Shown: positions 51,188-59,576 of the stretch, in pieces | How the letters are laid out: the number at the start of each line of letters is the position of its first letter | Numbering within the stretch: position 1 is the stretch's first letter | Assembly (NCBI GenBank): GCA_009789175.1 | Contig: CP046866.1 | Span: 434,001-498,000, forward strand | Direction of reading: 5' to 3' | Origin: Salinibaculum litoreum | GTDB taxonomy: Archaea; Halobacteriota; Halobacteria; Halobacteriales; Haloarculaceae | Length of the DNA: 64,000 nt | Position numbers and translations under genes: made by a program | Notes under the pieces: model-generated | What the model was told of the DNA's origin: nothing | Database searches by the model: none | What the model saw: only the letters and a program-made list of their open reading frames with translations

Positions 51188-51256
51188 ACCCTCGCTTGGC
51201 CAGCCCCACGCTTAAAAGATACGCCGCAGGAAGAGGGCACTCCCTGCTCGGGAGAG

Positions 51257-51865
51257 TCACTCCACGGACCGCAGCGCGTAGTAAAACCGCTGTGTGGCCG
51301 TGAGGTGGCCGATGGCTGCGAATACCACCAGCAGCCAGCCGACGACAGTGAACGGCCCGATGGGGTCGGTGACAAACGGAGCGATGGCCCCGACCAGCCC
51401 GACGAGGACGAGACGGTCCGCGCGGCCAAGCAGGCCGCCGTAGACACGGTCGATGCCGACTGCCTGTGCTTGCGTCCCGAGATAAGAGGTCATCAACACG
51501 CCCGTGATGGCGAGGATACCAAGCAGCCAGTCGCCGATGCTGCCGGCGAAGCCGACGATGATGAGGATGTCCGCGTACCGGTCGATGACGTGGTCGATGA
51601 GGTCACCAGCCTTCGAGGCCGTCCCGAGTTCCCGCGCGAGCGCCCCATCGAGCAGGTCCAACAGCCCGTTGACGAAGACGAGCCCAGCCCCCACGAGGAA
51701 GTACAGCGGTTCCGCGCTCGCAAAGAAGAAGGCGACGCCGGCGGCCCCCGCGACGAAGAATGCAAGGACGCTGACGGCGTTTGGGGTCAGGCCGGTGCGC
51801 TTTGCGCCGGTGACGAACGGGTCGATGATGCGGTCGGCCAGCGGTCTGAGTTTGTCCAGTGTCAT
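51257..51865 (-). CDS. CDP-alcohol phosphatidyltransferase
   Basis: A 202-residue membrane protein. The signature D-G-x2-A-R-x8-G-x3-D-x3-D is present as LLDGALARELGTASKAGDLI followed by DHVIDRYADILII. Six hydrophobic stretches surround it, for example VSVLAFFVAGAAGVAFFF. It joins an alcohol such as inositol phosphate, serine or glycerol phosphate to CDP-archaeol; the size and position next to the AK6-like kinase are conserved in haloarchaea. The alcohol used cannot be told. Confidence 0.87.
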   Translation of the reverse strand: MTLDKLRPLADRIIDPFVTGAKRTGLTPNAVSVLAFFVAGAAGVAFFFASAEPLYFLVGAGLVFVNGLLDLLDGALARELGTASKAGDLIDHVIDRYADILIIVGFAGSIGDWLLGILAITGVLMTSYLGTQAQAVGIDRVYGGLLGRADRLVLVGLVGAIAPFVTDPIGPFTVVGWLLVVFAAIGHLTATQRFYYALRSVE

Positions 51866-52368
51866 AGGTAGTCGATAAAGGAGACGGTGCCACTGCTCGG
51901 GGCACGGTCACCGGCGACGACTGCCTCGATGGCCGTCGCAACCTCTGCCGGCGTGCGCTCCGTGGTGTCGACTTCGTAGACGCTGTCCTCGCCGTGGCGC
52001 TCGACGGCCTCCGCGAGGATGAGGTCCAGCGCTTCGCTTTCGGCGTTTTCCTCGATTTTCGACTCGGCTTCGCCGCGCTCGTCGAGACGCTGTGTGAGCG
52101 TTTCGGGCTGGCAGCGCAATACGACGACGCGGTCGGCGTCGAAGAGGTGTGCGAGGTGAGACTCGACCAGTACGTCCTCACGGCCGGCAAGCCATTCGGC
52201 CACGGCATCGATGTCCGCCACGAGCGACTCCCGCTCGTCGTCTCTCCCGGTCGTCAGGGCCTCGCGCTCGATGACATCGTTGAGGTGGACGGGTTCGAGG
52301 TCCGTCTCCGCGTGCTCGACGGCCGTCGTCTTCCCGGTGCCAGGGGTCCCGGTGACGGCCACGCGCAT
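51862..52368 (-). CDS. AK6/Fap7-like adenylate kinase
   Basis: A 168-residue P-loop protein. MRVAVTGTPGTGKTTAVEHA is Walker A, HLNDVIEREALTTGRDDERE the NMP region, and VLVESHLAHLFDADRVVVLR follows, with KIEENAESEALDLILAEAVE as the lid. These match AK6/Fap7, which acts in small ribosomal subunit maturation and has adenylate kinase activity. It overlaps hisC upstream by one base and the phosphatidyltransferase gene by four, so the three form an operon. Confidence 0.83.
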   Translation of the reverse strand: MRVAVTGTPGTGKTTAVEHAETDLEPVHLNDVIEREALTTGRDDERESLVADIDAVAEWLAGREDVLVESHLAHLFDADRVVVLRCQPETLTQRLDERGEAESKIEENAESEALDLILAEAVERHGEDSVYEVDTTERTPAEVATAIEAVVAGDRAPSSGTVSFIDYL

Positions 52369-53438
52369 CAGGACAGCACCTCGTTGAGGACGGCGACTGC
52401 CCGCTCGGTCTCTGTTTCCGTCCCGCAGGTGATACGCACGCAATCTTCCAGGCCGAAACTCGAACAGTCCCGGATGATGACGCCCTCGCGCTGTGTGGCA
52501 TCGCTGACCGCTGCGCCGTCGCCGACTTCCGCGAGGACGAAGTTGCCCCCGCTCTCCCAGGTGCGGGCATCGAGTTCGTCGTGCATGTACTCCCGCGCCC
52601 AGCGTGTGGTCTCGACTGTCTTCTCGACGTGGTCGTCGTCCTCCAGTGCGGCCATCCCGGCCTGGCAGGCAAGCGAGTTCACCGCGAAGGGGGTGTTCAC
52701 CCGCTCGTAGGCATCGGCCCACTCCTCGGGAACGAGCGCGTAGCCAAGCCGCAGGCCAGCCAGCCCGTAGGCCTTCGAAAACGTCCGCAGGATGGCGATG
52801 TCCTCGCGATCGTCCAGCAACGGACAGGCGTTTGGCGCGTCGGTGAACTCGCCGTAGGCCTCGTCGACCAGCACCAGCGTCTCGTCGTCGGTCTCCTCGG
52901 CGATGGTGCGAATATCATCTCGGGCCATCTCCGACCCGGTCGGATTGTGCGGCGTCGTGAGGTAGATGATGCGGTGGTCGTCGTACCTCTCCAGGACGTG
53001 TTCGGGTCGCTGGGCGAAGTCCTCCTCGCGTGGTATCGGGTAGCTGTCGACCTCGGCGTCCCGGTAGCGGGCGCTCATCGGGTAATAGGCGAAGCCGGGG
53101 TCGGGGACGAGAACGCCGTCGCCGGGGTCGAGAAACGCTCGTGCCAGATAGTCCAGCACGCCGTCGCCGCCGGGTGAGAGCCAGACCTGTTCTAAGGCCA
53201 CGTCCCACTTCTCGGCCAGGGCCGCCGAGAGGTCGGTGTGTTCGGCCTTTGGGTAGGTGTGGACCGTCGGTGCGGCCTCGCGGATGGCCTCGACTGCGGC
53301 GGGACTCGGGCCGAAGGGGTTCTCGTTCGAGGAGAGTTTCACGAGGTCGTCGGGTTCTTTCCCGAGTTCGCGTGCGACCTCCTCGATGCCGCGTCCGGCC
53401 CGGTAGGGCGTGTGTACGGAGAGGTCCCGTGGTTCCAT
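52368..53438 (-). CDS. hisC: Histidinol-phosphate aminotransferase
   Basis: 356 residues from MEPRDLSVHTPYRAGRGIEE. VKLSSNENPFGPSPAAVEAI is the opening signature, and AILRTFSKAYGLAGLRLGYA carries the Lys that binds pyridoxal phosphate. YLTTPHNPTGSEMARDDIRT and TLVLVDEAYGEFTDAPNACP supply the Asn and Asp/Tyr contacts. It transaminates imidazole-acetol phosphate in histidine synthesis. An upstream in-frame ATG is rejected because the added residues are not family-like. Confidence 0.9.
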   Translation of the reverse strand: MEPRDLSVHTPYRAGRGIEEVARELGKEPDDLVKLSSNENPFGPSPAAVEAIREAAPTVHTYPKAEHTDLSAALAEKWDVALEQVWLSPGGDGVLDYLARAFLDPGDGVLVPDPGFAYYPMSARYRDAEVDSYPIPREEDFAQRPEHVLERYDDHRIIYLTTPHNPTGSEMARDDIRTIAEETDDETLVLVDEAYGEFTDAPNACPLLDDREDIAILRTFSKAYGLAGLRLGYALVPEEWADAYERVNTPFAVNSLACQAGMAALEDDDHVEKTVETTRWAREYMHDELDARTWESGGNFVLAEVGDGAAVSDATQREGVIIRDCSSFGLEDCVRITCGTETETERAVAVLNEVLS

Positions 53439-53527
53439 GGACGGGCAAAACAGCGCACGCGTCTTAAGCGTGCTCACCTCGGCTCGATGCAAAAACCGTT
53501 TTTTAGTCGGGTCGGTGAGTACCGATA

Positions 53528-53600
53528 GGGCGTGTGGCCTAGCGGACAGGGCGAGGGGTTCCTAACCCCTCGATCCCGGGTTCGAATCCCGGCACGCCCG
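53528..53600 (+). tRNA. tRNA-Arg (CCT)
   Basis: The 73 nt form a cloverleaf. The acceptor is GGGCGTG with CACGCCC and discriminator G. The anticodon stem AGGGG/CCCCT holds loop TTCCTAA, giving anticodon CCT, and the T-loop is TTCGAAT within CCGGG/CCCGG-type pairing. The gene is intact and lies exactly at the edge between core genes and the accessory island, so it is a candidate attachment site. Confidence 0.93.
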
Positions 53601-53695
53601 TTCGATTCTCGAACGGACAACATCCGACGGACGGCAGCCGGTTCTTTATAAACCGGATCGGTGGTCGAGATTTGATTTCGTTCGCTGATCGAACG
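53599..53695. other. Hairpins just after tRNA-Arg
   Basis: CGTTCGA-TTC-TCGAACG (53599-53615) is a perfect 7-bp stem that begins inside the tRNA end. A second stem, CGTTCG-CTGAT-CGAACG (53679-53695), uses the same half-site and is followed by ATTTT. CCGGTT-CTTTATA-AACCGG lies between them. They may terminate the tRNA transcript, or be recombinase-binding arms at the island border. Confidence 0.4.
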
Positions 53696-54243
53696 ATTTT
53701 GCCGGAGTGGGGCGTCGTCCTGCGGTTCGTGTACATCTAAAACAGAGCGGGTCTGTATTCAACAATCGCAGATTGACGTTGTACATTCTCTACCCACGCG
53801 GTGCATTATCATGTCATGTTATACCGGGCGTTGAGATACAGACTATGAATCCCGAGAGTCATAGACAAGAGCCTCATCTATTTTCGCTGCTTCGACAGTT
53901 AGAAGAGTGAACCGTTTGGAACGAAACTACGTCACATTCTGCTTGGTTTCTTCCCCGTCACGACTCAGTCCTTGCGTCACGAGCCAGATCAAGGCGAACT
54001 TGGCCTGAGGCTGAGGAGTACTATTCACGAGGTGTCATTTGGTCCGGTTTACCCTCTAAAATATGAGATGTCCGCACAGGGAGCTTCTTCTGATCAGCAG
54101 TCTCCTGACTCACCGCCACAATTACTTTCAGTAATTAAGGGCGAGTGAGCAGGACTGCTGTGAGTTGGTACAAGCTGGGGCAAGTACAGATGACAAGACT
54201 AGTTTATTTACCTAGGAGGACTGAATGTCTAGTAGTATGTCCC
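53601..54243. other. AT-richer non-coding border of the accessory island
   Basis: No convincing gene lies here apart from the hairpins near the tRNA. Base composition drops sharply compared with hisC. A short frame (53845-53910) ends in PHLFSLLRQLEE but has no support. A TATA-like TTTATTTACC lies at 54202-54211, and AGGAGG follows before the winged-helix gene. No integrase is visible on this side. Confidence 0.55.
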
Positions 54244-54459
54244 ATGACTGACGAAGAGCTAGATCCTGACGAGAAGAGGCGAGTTCTAGAAAACTTAGCT
54301 TCGGAAGGGCCGCTGACTCACGAACAGCTCGCAAATACGATGGACCACGATTGGGACGAAGTCCAGAAAGCGATCCGCGAACTCCGCAACGAAGGTCTCG
54401 TTACGATTACGCTGGACCGACGGTACGAAGCCGAAGAGGATACTCCTCTTATCGCGTGA
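54244..54459 (+). CDS. Small winged-helix protein upstream of the dGTPase
   Basis: 71 residues, MTDEELDPDEKRRVLENLAS then LTHEQLANTMDHDWDEVQKA and IRELRNEGLVTITLDRRYEA, a simple winged helix. The frame opens at an upstream GTG (54145), but the ATG at 54244 follows the promoter-like sequence and an AGGAGG element. The stop is 5 bp before the dGTPase ATG, so it is probably its co-transcribed regulator. Confidence 0.68.
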   Translation: MTDEELDPDEKRRVLENLASEGPLTHEQLANTMDHDWDEVQKAIRELRNEGLVTITLDRRYEAEEDTPLIA

Positions 54460-54464
54460 TTTGC

Positions 54465-55808
54465 ATGTCGGCTGGCGATCTTCGTGAGAAACGAACGACC
54501 GATATTGGTGAGAGTGATCAAAGAAATCCATTCCAACGTGACCGAGATCGAGTTCTCTATACACACGCATTCCGTCGATTGTCTGGGGTTACGCAGGTCG
54601 CACGCGCAGACGAAGCACATACCTTTCACGATCGTCTGAGTCACTCTCTGAAGGTCGGTCAGATCGGTCGGCGGTTGGCCGAGTACTTACCGGAGAGTTC
54701 AGAGTCTGAAATCCGAAACGGATTGACCGTCAACGAAGATGTCGTTGAAACTGCTGCCCTCGCTCACGATCTGGGACATCCACCCTTTGGACACGTCGCG
54801 GAAAAAGAATTGGACGAGCGAGTGAGGAGCAAAGGGGTGGACGAAGGGTACGAGGGCAACGCTCAGTCGTTTCGTATAGTGACCCACGTTGCGGCCCACG
54901 ATGACGTAAAGAACGGACTGAACCTGACACTGGCGTCACTGAATGCTATTCTGAAATATCCATGGATGCGTGCTGACGAAGGTGTGGGCGATAACAGATG
55001 GGGGGTGAACGAACACGAGAAGTGGGGGGCCTACGAGAGTGAGCGGTCGGTATTCGAGCAAGCTCGAGCACTTGAGCCAGTGGAGAAACGACAAAGTGCC
55101 GAAGCTGCTATCATGGATTGGGCCGACGATCTGGCCTACGCAGTCCACGACGTAGAGGACTTCTACCGGTCCGGAATACTGCCACTAGAGCAACTATTGA
55201 CCGAAAAAACTGCCGAGCGTCACGAATTCTTAACCAGCTTAGAAAAGAATGAGGGCATCAATTACGACGATGGTGTGGAAATTTTAGATTTTCTAAAAAA
55301 CCAAGGCGGAAGGAGTCTCCTGTCACCGTTCAACGGGACAAAGGCGGAACGTCGTGCCCTCGACTACTTATCCTCAACCCTGATTCAGAGATACATTGGT
55401 GTCGAGCAGGGAGGAATCTATCTCCAAGATCATGACGACAACGAACCGTATCTCCAAGTTGCAGACGAGCTTCGCCGGGAGGTCTCACTGCTAAAGTTCA
55501 TGACTATCTACTATGTGATTGGTGATCCAGCTTTGCGCGCTCAGCAACGAGGACAAAGAGAAGTCGTGAGCGAGTTGTTTGAGACCCTATTCCAAGCAGT
55601 CGACCCAGAGGGCAATGAAGATCAAGATATCATTCCGAACCCGTTCCGTGAAAAGGCTCAGAGTCTCTCAAGCAGCGCTCGTCGAAAGGAGGTCGCAAGG
55701 CTCACCACTGATATCATGAGTAGCCTGACTGAAAAGCAGACTGTCCAGATGTACGAGCGTCTTTCAGGAATATCTCCTGGATCTATACGTGAACAAATAA
55801 CGTATTAA
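54465..55808 (+). CDS. HD-domain dGTP triphosphohydrolase-like protein
   Basis: A 447-residue protein. DRDRVLYTHAFRRLSGVTQV and HDRLSHSLKVGQIGRRLAEY are dGTPase signatures; AALAHDLGHPPFGHVAEKEL carries the metal-binding H101-D102. MDWADDLAYAVHDVEDFYRS has the second metal site. These enzymes release triphosphate from dGTP. Bacterial relatives protect against phage by draining dNTPs. AT-richer composition, its position in a defence-type island and the adjacent small regulator suggest such a role here. The enzymatic family is clear; the defence role is inferred. Confidence 0.85.
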   Translation: MSAGDLREKRTTDIGESDQRNPFQRDRDRVLYTHAFRRLSGVTQVARADEAHTFHDRLSHSLKVGQIGRRLAEYLPESSESEIRNGLTVNEDVVETAALAHDLGHPPFGHVAEKELDERVRSKGVDEGYEGNAQSFRIVTHVAAHDDVKNGLNLTLASLNAILKYPWMRADEGVGDNRWGVNEHEKWGAYESERSVFEQARALEPVEKRQSAEAAIMDWADDLAYAVHDVEDFYRSGILPLEQLLTEKTAERHEFLTSLEKNEGINYDDGVEILDFLKNQGGRSLLSPFNGTKAERRALDYLSSTLIQRYIGVEQGGIYLQDHDDNEPYLQVADELRREVSLLKFMTIYYVIGDPALRAQQRGQREVVSELFETLFQAVDPEGNEDQDIIPNPFREKAQSLSSSARRKEVARLTTDIMSSLTEKQTVQMYERLSGISPGSIREQITY

Positions 55809-55907
55809 TCTTTTAGAGTCTGACCAGTGTTCTACATAGGGTGCAAAAAGCGCGGAATCTACTTTGTGCAGACCCAAGATACGGATAACACTCCTGAGTG
55901 AAAGCGG

Positions 55908-55931
55908 GTTTTATGTACCCTGCCCGGCAGG
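55908..55931 (+). promoter_or_regulatory. Promoter and palindrome before the methyltransferase gene
   Basis: GTTTTATGT (55908-55916) is a TATA-like box about 27 bp before the ATG. CCTGCC-C-GGCAGG (55919-55931) is a perfect 6-1-6 palindrome between the box and the start codon, where a bound repressor would block transcription. Confidence 0.5.
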
Positions 55932-55939
55932 TCTGATTT

Positions 55940-58900
55940 ATGACTCTCCAGCAGATTACCGCGGATGACATCGCGGGCTGGGACTCTCTCGATGATATTG
56001 CGTCCTCTTTCGAAAAGCGTGGTCTGAAAACGCGTCCGAACCTCGGCGAGGAGAACGAGCTGGTTCTCCAGCTCACAGACACCGAATTCATCAAGATAGT
56101 CGAAGCCGGGCCGGGTGAATCGGCGACGGATTTCAAGCCCGACAACCGGAATCGCCGAACGAACCTCGTGGCCACGAACGACTACGAGGAGTTCACGTTC
56201 CTCACTCGGATTCGTAGTTGGGAGGGCCAACAACACGGTCGGATCAAACACCAGAAGCTCTCGTTCACGAAGGAGCAGATGACGAGCGCGAGCGGGGAGA
56301 AAAACACCGTCCTCCAGAAGCTCAACAGCATCGAGTACGGGTCTGCCGAGGCCATTCAAGATACGCTCTACGACACCAAGCAGGTCGTCAAGGAGTTCTA
56401 CCAGCAGTTCGAGAACCTCCGAACCGATCTCGTACAGGAGGTGGCCAACATACCCGACGACCGCGGCGATGCCAAACAGCGGTACGTACAGGTCGTCCTT
56501 GACCGGATGATCTTCCTCTACTTCATTCAGGAGAAGCGGCTGCTTGACCGTAACATCGACTACCTCCACGAGAAACACAAGGAAGTCGTTGAAAAGGACG
56601 GGGACGTGTACGAGGACTTCTATCACCCCCTGTTCTTCGAGATGCTCGCCGAGGGCAAACAGGATCCCGACTTCGGGAGCCTGCCCTACCTGAACGGTGG
56701 ACTGTTCTCGAAGAACCCGGTCGAAGAGGAGTTCGAAGACGCCCGGCTGGGTGAGTCCTCCGAGCGGACGAACGAACTGTTCGGAGATATTCTCGACTTT
56801 CTCTCTGACTGGAACTGGAACGTCGACGAACGGCTGGATGTTGTGGATCCGAAGAACCTCTCGCCGGCGATTCTCGGGCACATCTTCGAGCAGACGGTTA
56901 ACCAGAAGGAGATGGGTGCGTACTACACGCCCGAAGAGATCACCGGGTTCATGGCGCGAAAGTCGATTCATCCGTATATTCTCGATCGGTTGAACGAGGC
57001 GGTAGATGCCGAGTACGAGGAGATAGACGAAGTGTTTGGTTTTCACGCCGTTGACGCTGGTGACGGAACAACAGCACTTGCTGATGGTGGAGCGGCGACA
57101 GTACAGGTATCGACTGAGAATGTACAGACGAGTCACGTAGAGACGCTCTATCACGACGTGCTGACCGAGATGCGTGTCCTTGACCCTGCGGTCGGGAGTG
57201 GTGCGTTCTTGCTCGCGTCACAGGAGGTACTGCTGGACATCTATATGCAGTGTCTCGAGTTCTTCCAGCAGCTGGTTTCTGACGGGAGAGGATGGGAGTT
57301 AGAGAATCGAACGCGTGAGGAGTTGGATGCTATCGAGAATGGTCGAGGCAACCCCGCACTGTATGCCAAGCGCGCCATCATCCTCAACAATCTTTACGGG
57401 GTCGATATTGACGATGGAGCCGTTGAAATCTGCAAACTCCGATTGTGGCTCTCGATGGTTGCGGATATTGAGGACGAGCCGAGCGAAGTCGAGCCGCTCC
57501 CCAATATTGATTTCAACATCCGTCAGGGGAATTCTCTGATTGGCTTTACCGAGGTTATGGAAGTTGCTACTGAAGAGGGGGATAGTTCCTTGAACAACTG
57601 GGGAGCGGGCACGGAATCAAGCGTCAGAGAACTGTATGAGGATGTTATCGAGGCTATTGATCGGCACCGAGAAGCTACGAGTGCAAAGGAGGCGACCAAC
57701 GCTCGACGGTTGGCCGAATCTCGAATTGCCTCCCATAGTGAGGTGCTTGACGAGAAGATTCTGAACCAGTTCCAAGAAGCCGGTATCGACGAAGTTGACG
57801 CAGATGTTCTGGAAGAATTCCATCCCTTCCATTGGGTTCTGGAATTCGCTCCAGTGTACCGGGATGGCGGATTCGACGTTATTATTGGCAACCCGCCTTG
57901 GGACGTACTGACGGTCGATCGAGACCACTTCTTCCCGAAATACGACGAGCAGTTCCGTACCCGGCCGCCGAGCGAGAAAGACGAGATGCAGGAGAAACTC
58001 CTCGAAGACCCGGGAGTGCGTGAAGCATGGGAAGAGTTCCAGCGTGAAATGGAACTCAAAGCGGAGTATTACAATACCACGACCCAGTACGAACTGCAGA
58101 GCCCGACTGTAGGCGGGAAGACGGTCGCAACCGAGAACGAACTCTCACTGTTCTTCTTCGAACGCACGACTCAGTTGGCGAGCGACGAATCCTATGTAAC
58201 GCAAATCATGCCCGGTAGCTTCTTCCTCGGTGCTACTGGCAAAGACTTGCGTCAGTATCTTATTGATGAGACGACGCTCGAACACTTCGTTCAGTTCCAA
58301 AATAAGGGGATATTCGACGACCTCCACAATAGTTACCGCATCGCAATCTGCACGTTCAAGAACACTGGTTCTACGGATTCAATTCGTGGAGCCTACACTA
58401 TCGGCGACTTATCGCTGCTACCACAGTTTGAAGATAGAGCGATCGATGTTCCGGTAGAAGTACTGAAGAACTATTCTCCTGAATCAGGAATCTTCCCATT
58501 CTTCCGGTCGCAAAGGCTCATTGACGCGCTATCGAAGATTATCCAATATCCACCCATTGGACAAGAGGTCGACGACGCGTGGTTTGCTATCCTCTATATG
58601 AAGGAACTTGATCGAGCGACAGACTCCGACCGCCTCATTGAGTCTGAGGAAGAAGGTGACTACCCAATCTACGAGGGGAAGAACATTCACCAGTACGAGT
58701 ATAATGGCGAGATCGAGGATTCTCTGACGCCCATCTCGCTTTGGGGAGTCGACGAATACGACCCCGAGCGAAGCGCCAAGCATAGAGTCCGCATGAAGAA
58801 CTTCAGGTCGCGAGACGTGAATACAAGCCTGAAGAAGTCGATTTATGAGAAGTTTGACGGGACAGGTTCCCAGAAGGGTTTCGTCAACGACCTGCTGGAA

Positions 58901-59572
58901 CAGCACGGACGCCCAGAGCTATCGAAGGAAGATGTCCTGTTGGACTGTACAGAGTATCGAATCGGGATCCGGAATATAGCCAGAGCGGATGACGAGCGGA
59001 CGCTGATAGCGACCGTCCTCCCGAAAGATGTGGTGACTGTCCATACAATCTGCACCATCCGTCCATACATTATTGATCCCACTGAGGAAGACCTCAGTAA
59101 CCACCCGATGCATAGCGCCTACAAGCGTGCATTCACCGACAAAGAGCTATTCGTACTACTCGGACTCCTCAACAGCGCCCCATTCGACTATCTGATGCGA
59201 ACAAAGGTGGATAGCCATATTGTCCAGTACAAATTCAACGAGTCACAACTACCTCGACTCACAGATGGCGACGACTGGTTCCATTACATCTCCGACCGAG
59301 CTGCTCGCCTGAACTCCTATGGTGACGAGTTCTCGGAGATGCGGGAACGTCTTGGAGGTATCGAGCCTGCGATAGACGAAGACGAAAGGCGAGAACTCCG
59401 GGCAGAGATTGATGCTGCATCGTTCCACGCCTATGGATTAGAACGACGGGAGGTAGCATTCATTCTCGACGACTTCCACAGGGTTGAGAACCCACGTCTG
59501 ATGGACGAAGAGTACTTTGACATGGTGTTCGAGAAGTTCGATCTCCTCGAAGAGAGGGGGCCTCTAGAATAG
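55940..59572 (+). CDS. Eco57I-type adenine-specific DNA methyltransferase, DrmMI-like
   Basis: A 1210-residue protein. ATP-free N-terminal 320 residues contain FLYFIQEKRLLDRNIDYLHE and LPYLNGGLFS; then EMGAYYTPEEITGFMARKSI (about 324-343), motif I VLDPAVGSGAFLLASQEVLL (about 413-432) and motif IV IIGNPPWDVLTVDRDHFFPK (about 647-666) define a gamma-class N6-adenine methylase. The C-terminal half probably recognises DNA. No nuclease motif was found. Class 1 DISARM uses a methylase of this size and type together with a DrmD helicase, and a DrmD-like gene lies downstream. A type IIG/L restriction enzyme is the main alternative. Confidence 0.83.
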   Translation: MTLQQITADDIAGWDSLDDIASSFEKRGLKTRPNLGEENELVLQLTDTEFIKIVEAGPGESATDFKPDNRNRRTNLVATNDYEEFTFLTRIRSWEGQQHGRIKHQKLSFTKEQMTSASGEKNTVLQKLNSIEYGSAEAIQDTLYDTKQVVKEFYQQFENLRTDLVQEVANIPDDRGDAKQRYVQVVLDRMIFLYFIQEKRLLDRNIDYLHEKHKEVVEKDGDVYEDFYHPLFFEMLAEGKQDPDFGSLPYLNGGLFSKNPVEEEFEDARLGESSERTNELFGDILDFLSDWNWNVDERLDVVDPKNLSPAILGHIFEQTVNQKEMGAYYTPEEITGFMARKSIHPYILDRLNEAVDAEYEEIDEVFGFHAVDAGDGTTALADGGAATVQVSTENVQTSHVETLYHDVLTEMRVLDPAVGSGAFLLASQEVLLDIYMQCLEFFQQLVSDGRGWELENRTREELDAIENGRGNPALYAKRAIILNNLYGVDIDDGAVEICKLRLWLSMVADIEDEPSEVEPLPNIDFNIRQGNSLIGFTEVMEVATEEGDSSLNNWGAGTESSVRELYEDVIEAIDRHREATSAKEATNARRLAESRIASHSEVLDEKILNQFQEAGIDEVDADVLEEFHPFHWVLEFAPVYRDGGFDVIIGNPPWDVLTVDRDHFFPKYDEQFRTRPPSEKDEMQEKLLEDPGVREAWEEFQREMELKAEYYNTTTQYELQSPTVGGKTVATENELSLFFFERTTQLASDESYVTQIMPGSFFLGATGKDLRQYLIDETTLEHFVQFQNKGIFDDLHNSYRIAICTFKNTGSTDSIRGAYTIGDLSLLPQFEDRAIDVPVEVLKNYSPESGIFPFFRSQRLIDALSKIIQYPPIGQEVDDAWFAILYMKELDRATDSDRLIESEEEGDYPIYEGKNIHQYEYNGEIEDSLTPISLWGVDEYDPERSAKHRVRMKNFRSRDVNTSLKKSIYEKFDGTGSQKGFVNDLLEQHGRPELSKEDVLLDCTEYRIGIRNIARADDERTLIATVLPKDVVTVHTICTIRPYIIDPTEEDLSNHPMHSAYKRAFTDKELFVLLGLLNSAPFDYLMRTKVDSHIVQYKFNESQLPRLTDGDDWFHYISDRAARLNSYGDEFSEMRERLGGIEPAIDEDERRELRAEIDAASFHAYGLERREVAFILDDFHRVENPRLMDEEYFDMVFEKFDLLEERGPLE

Positions 59573-59576
59573 AACG

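Noticed and set aside
53707-53910. 67-residue frame in the island border as a gene or integrase remnant
   Set aside because: No promoter, no recognisable motif and odd composition.
55859-57154. 431-residue minus-strand frame opposite the methyltransferase N-terminus
   Set aside because: Shadow frame; the plus strand carries coherent methylase motifs and a promoter.
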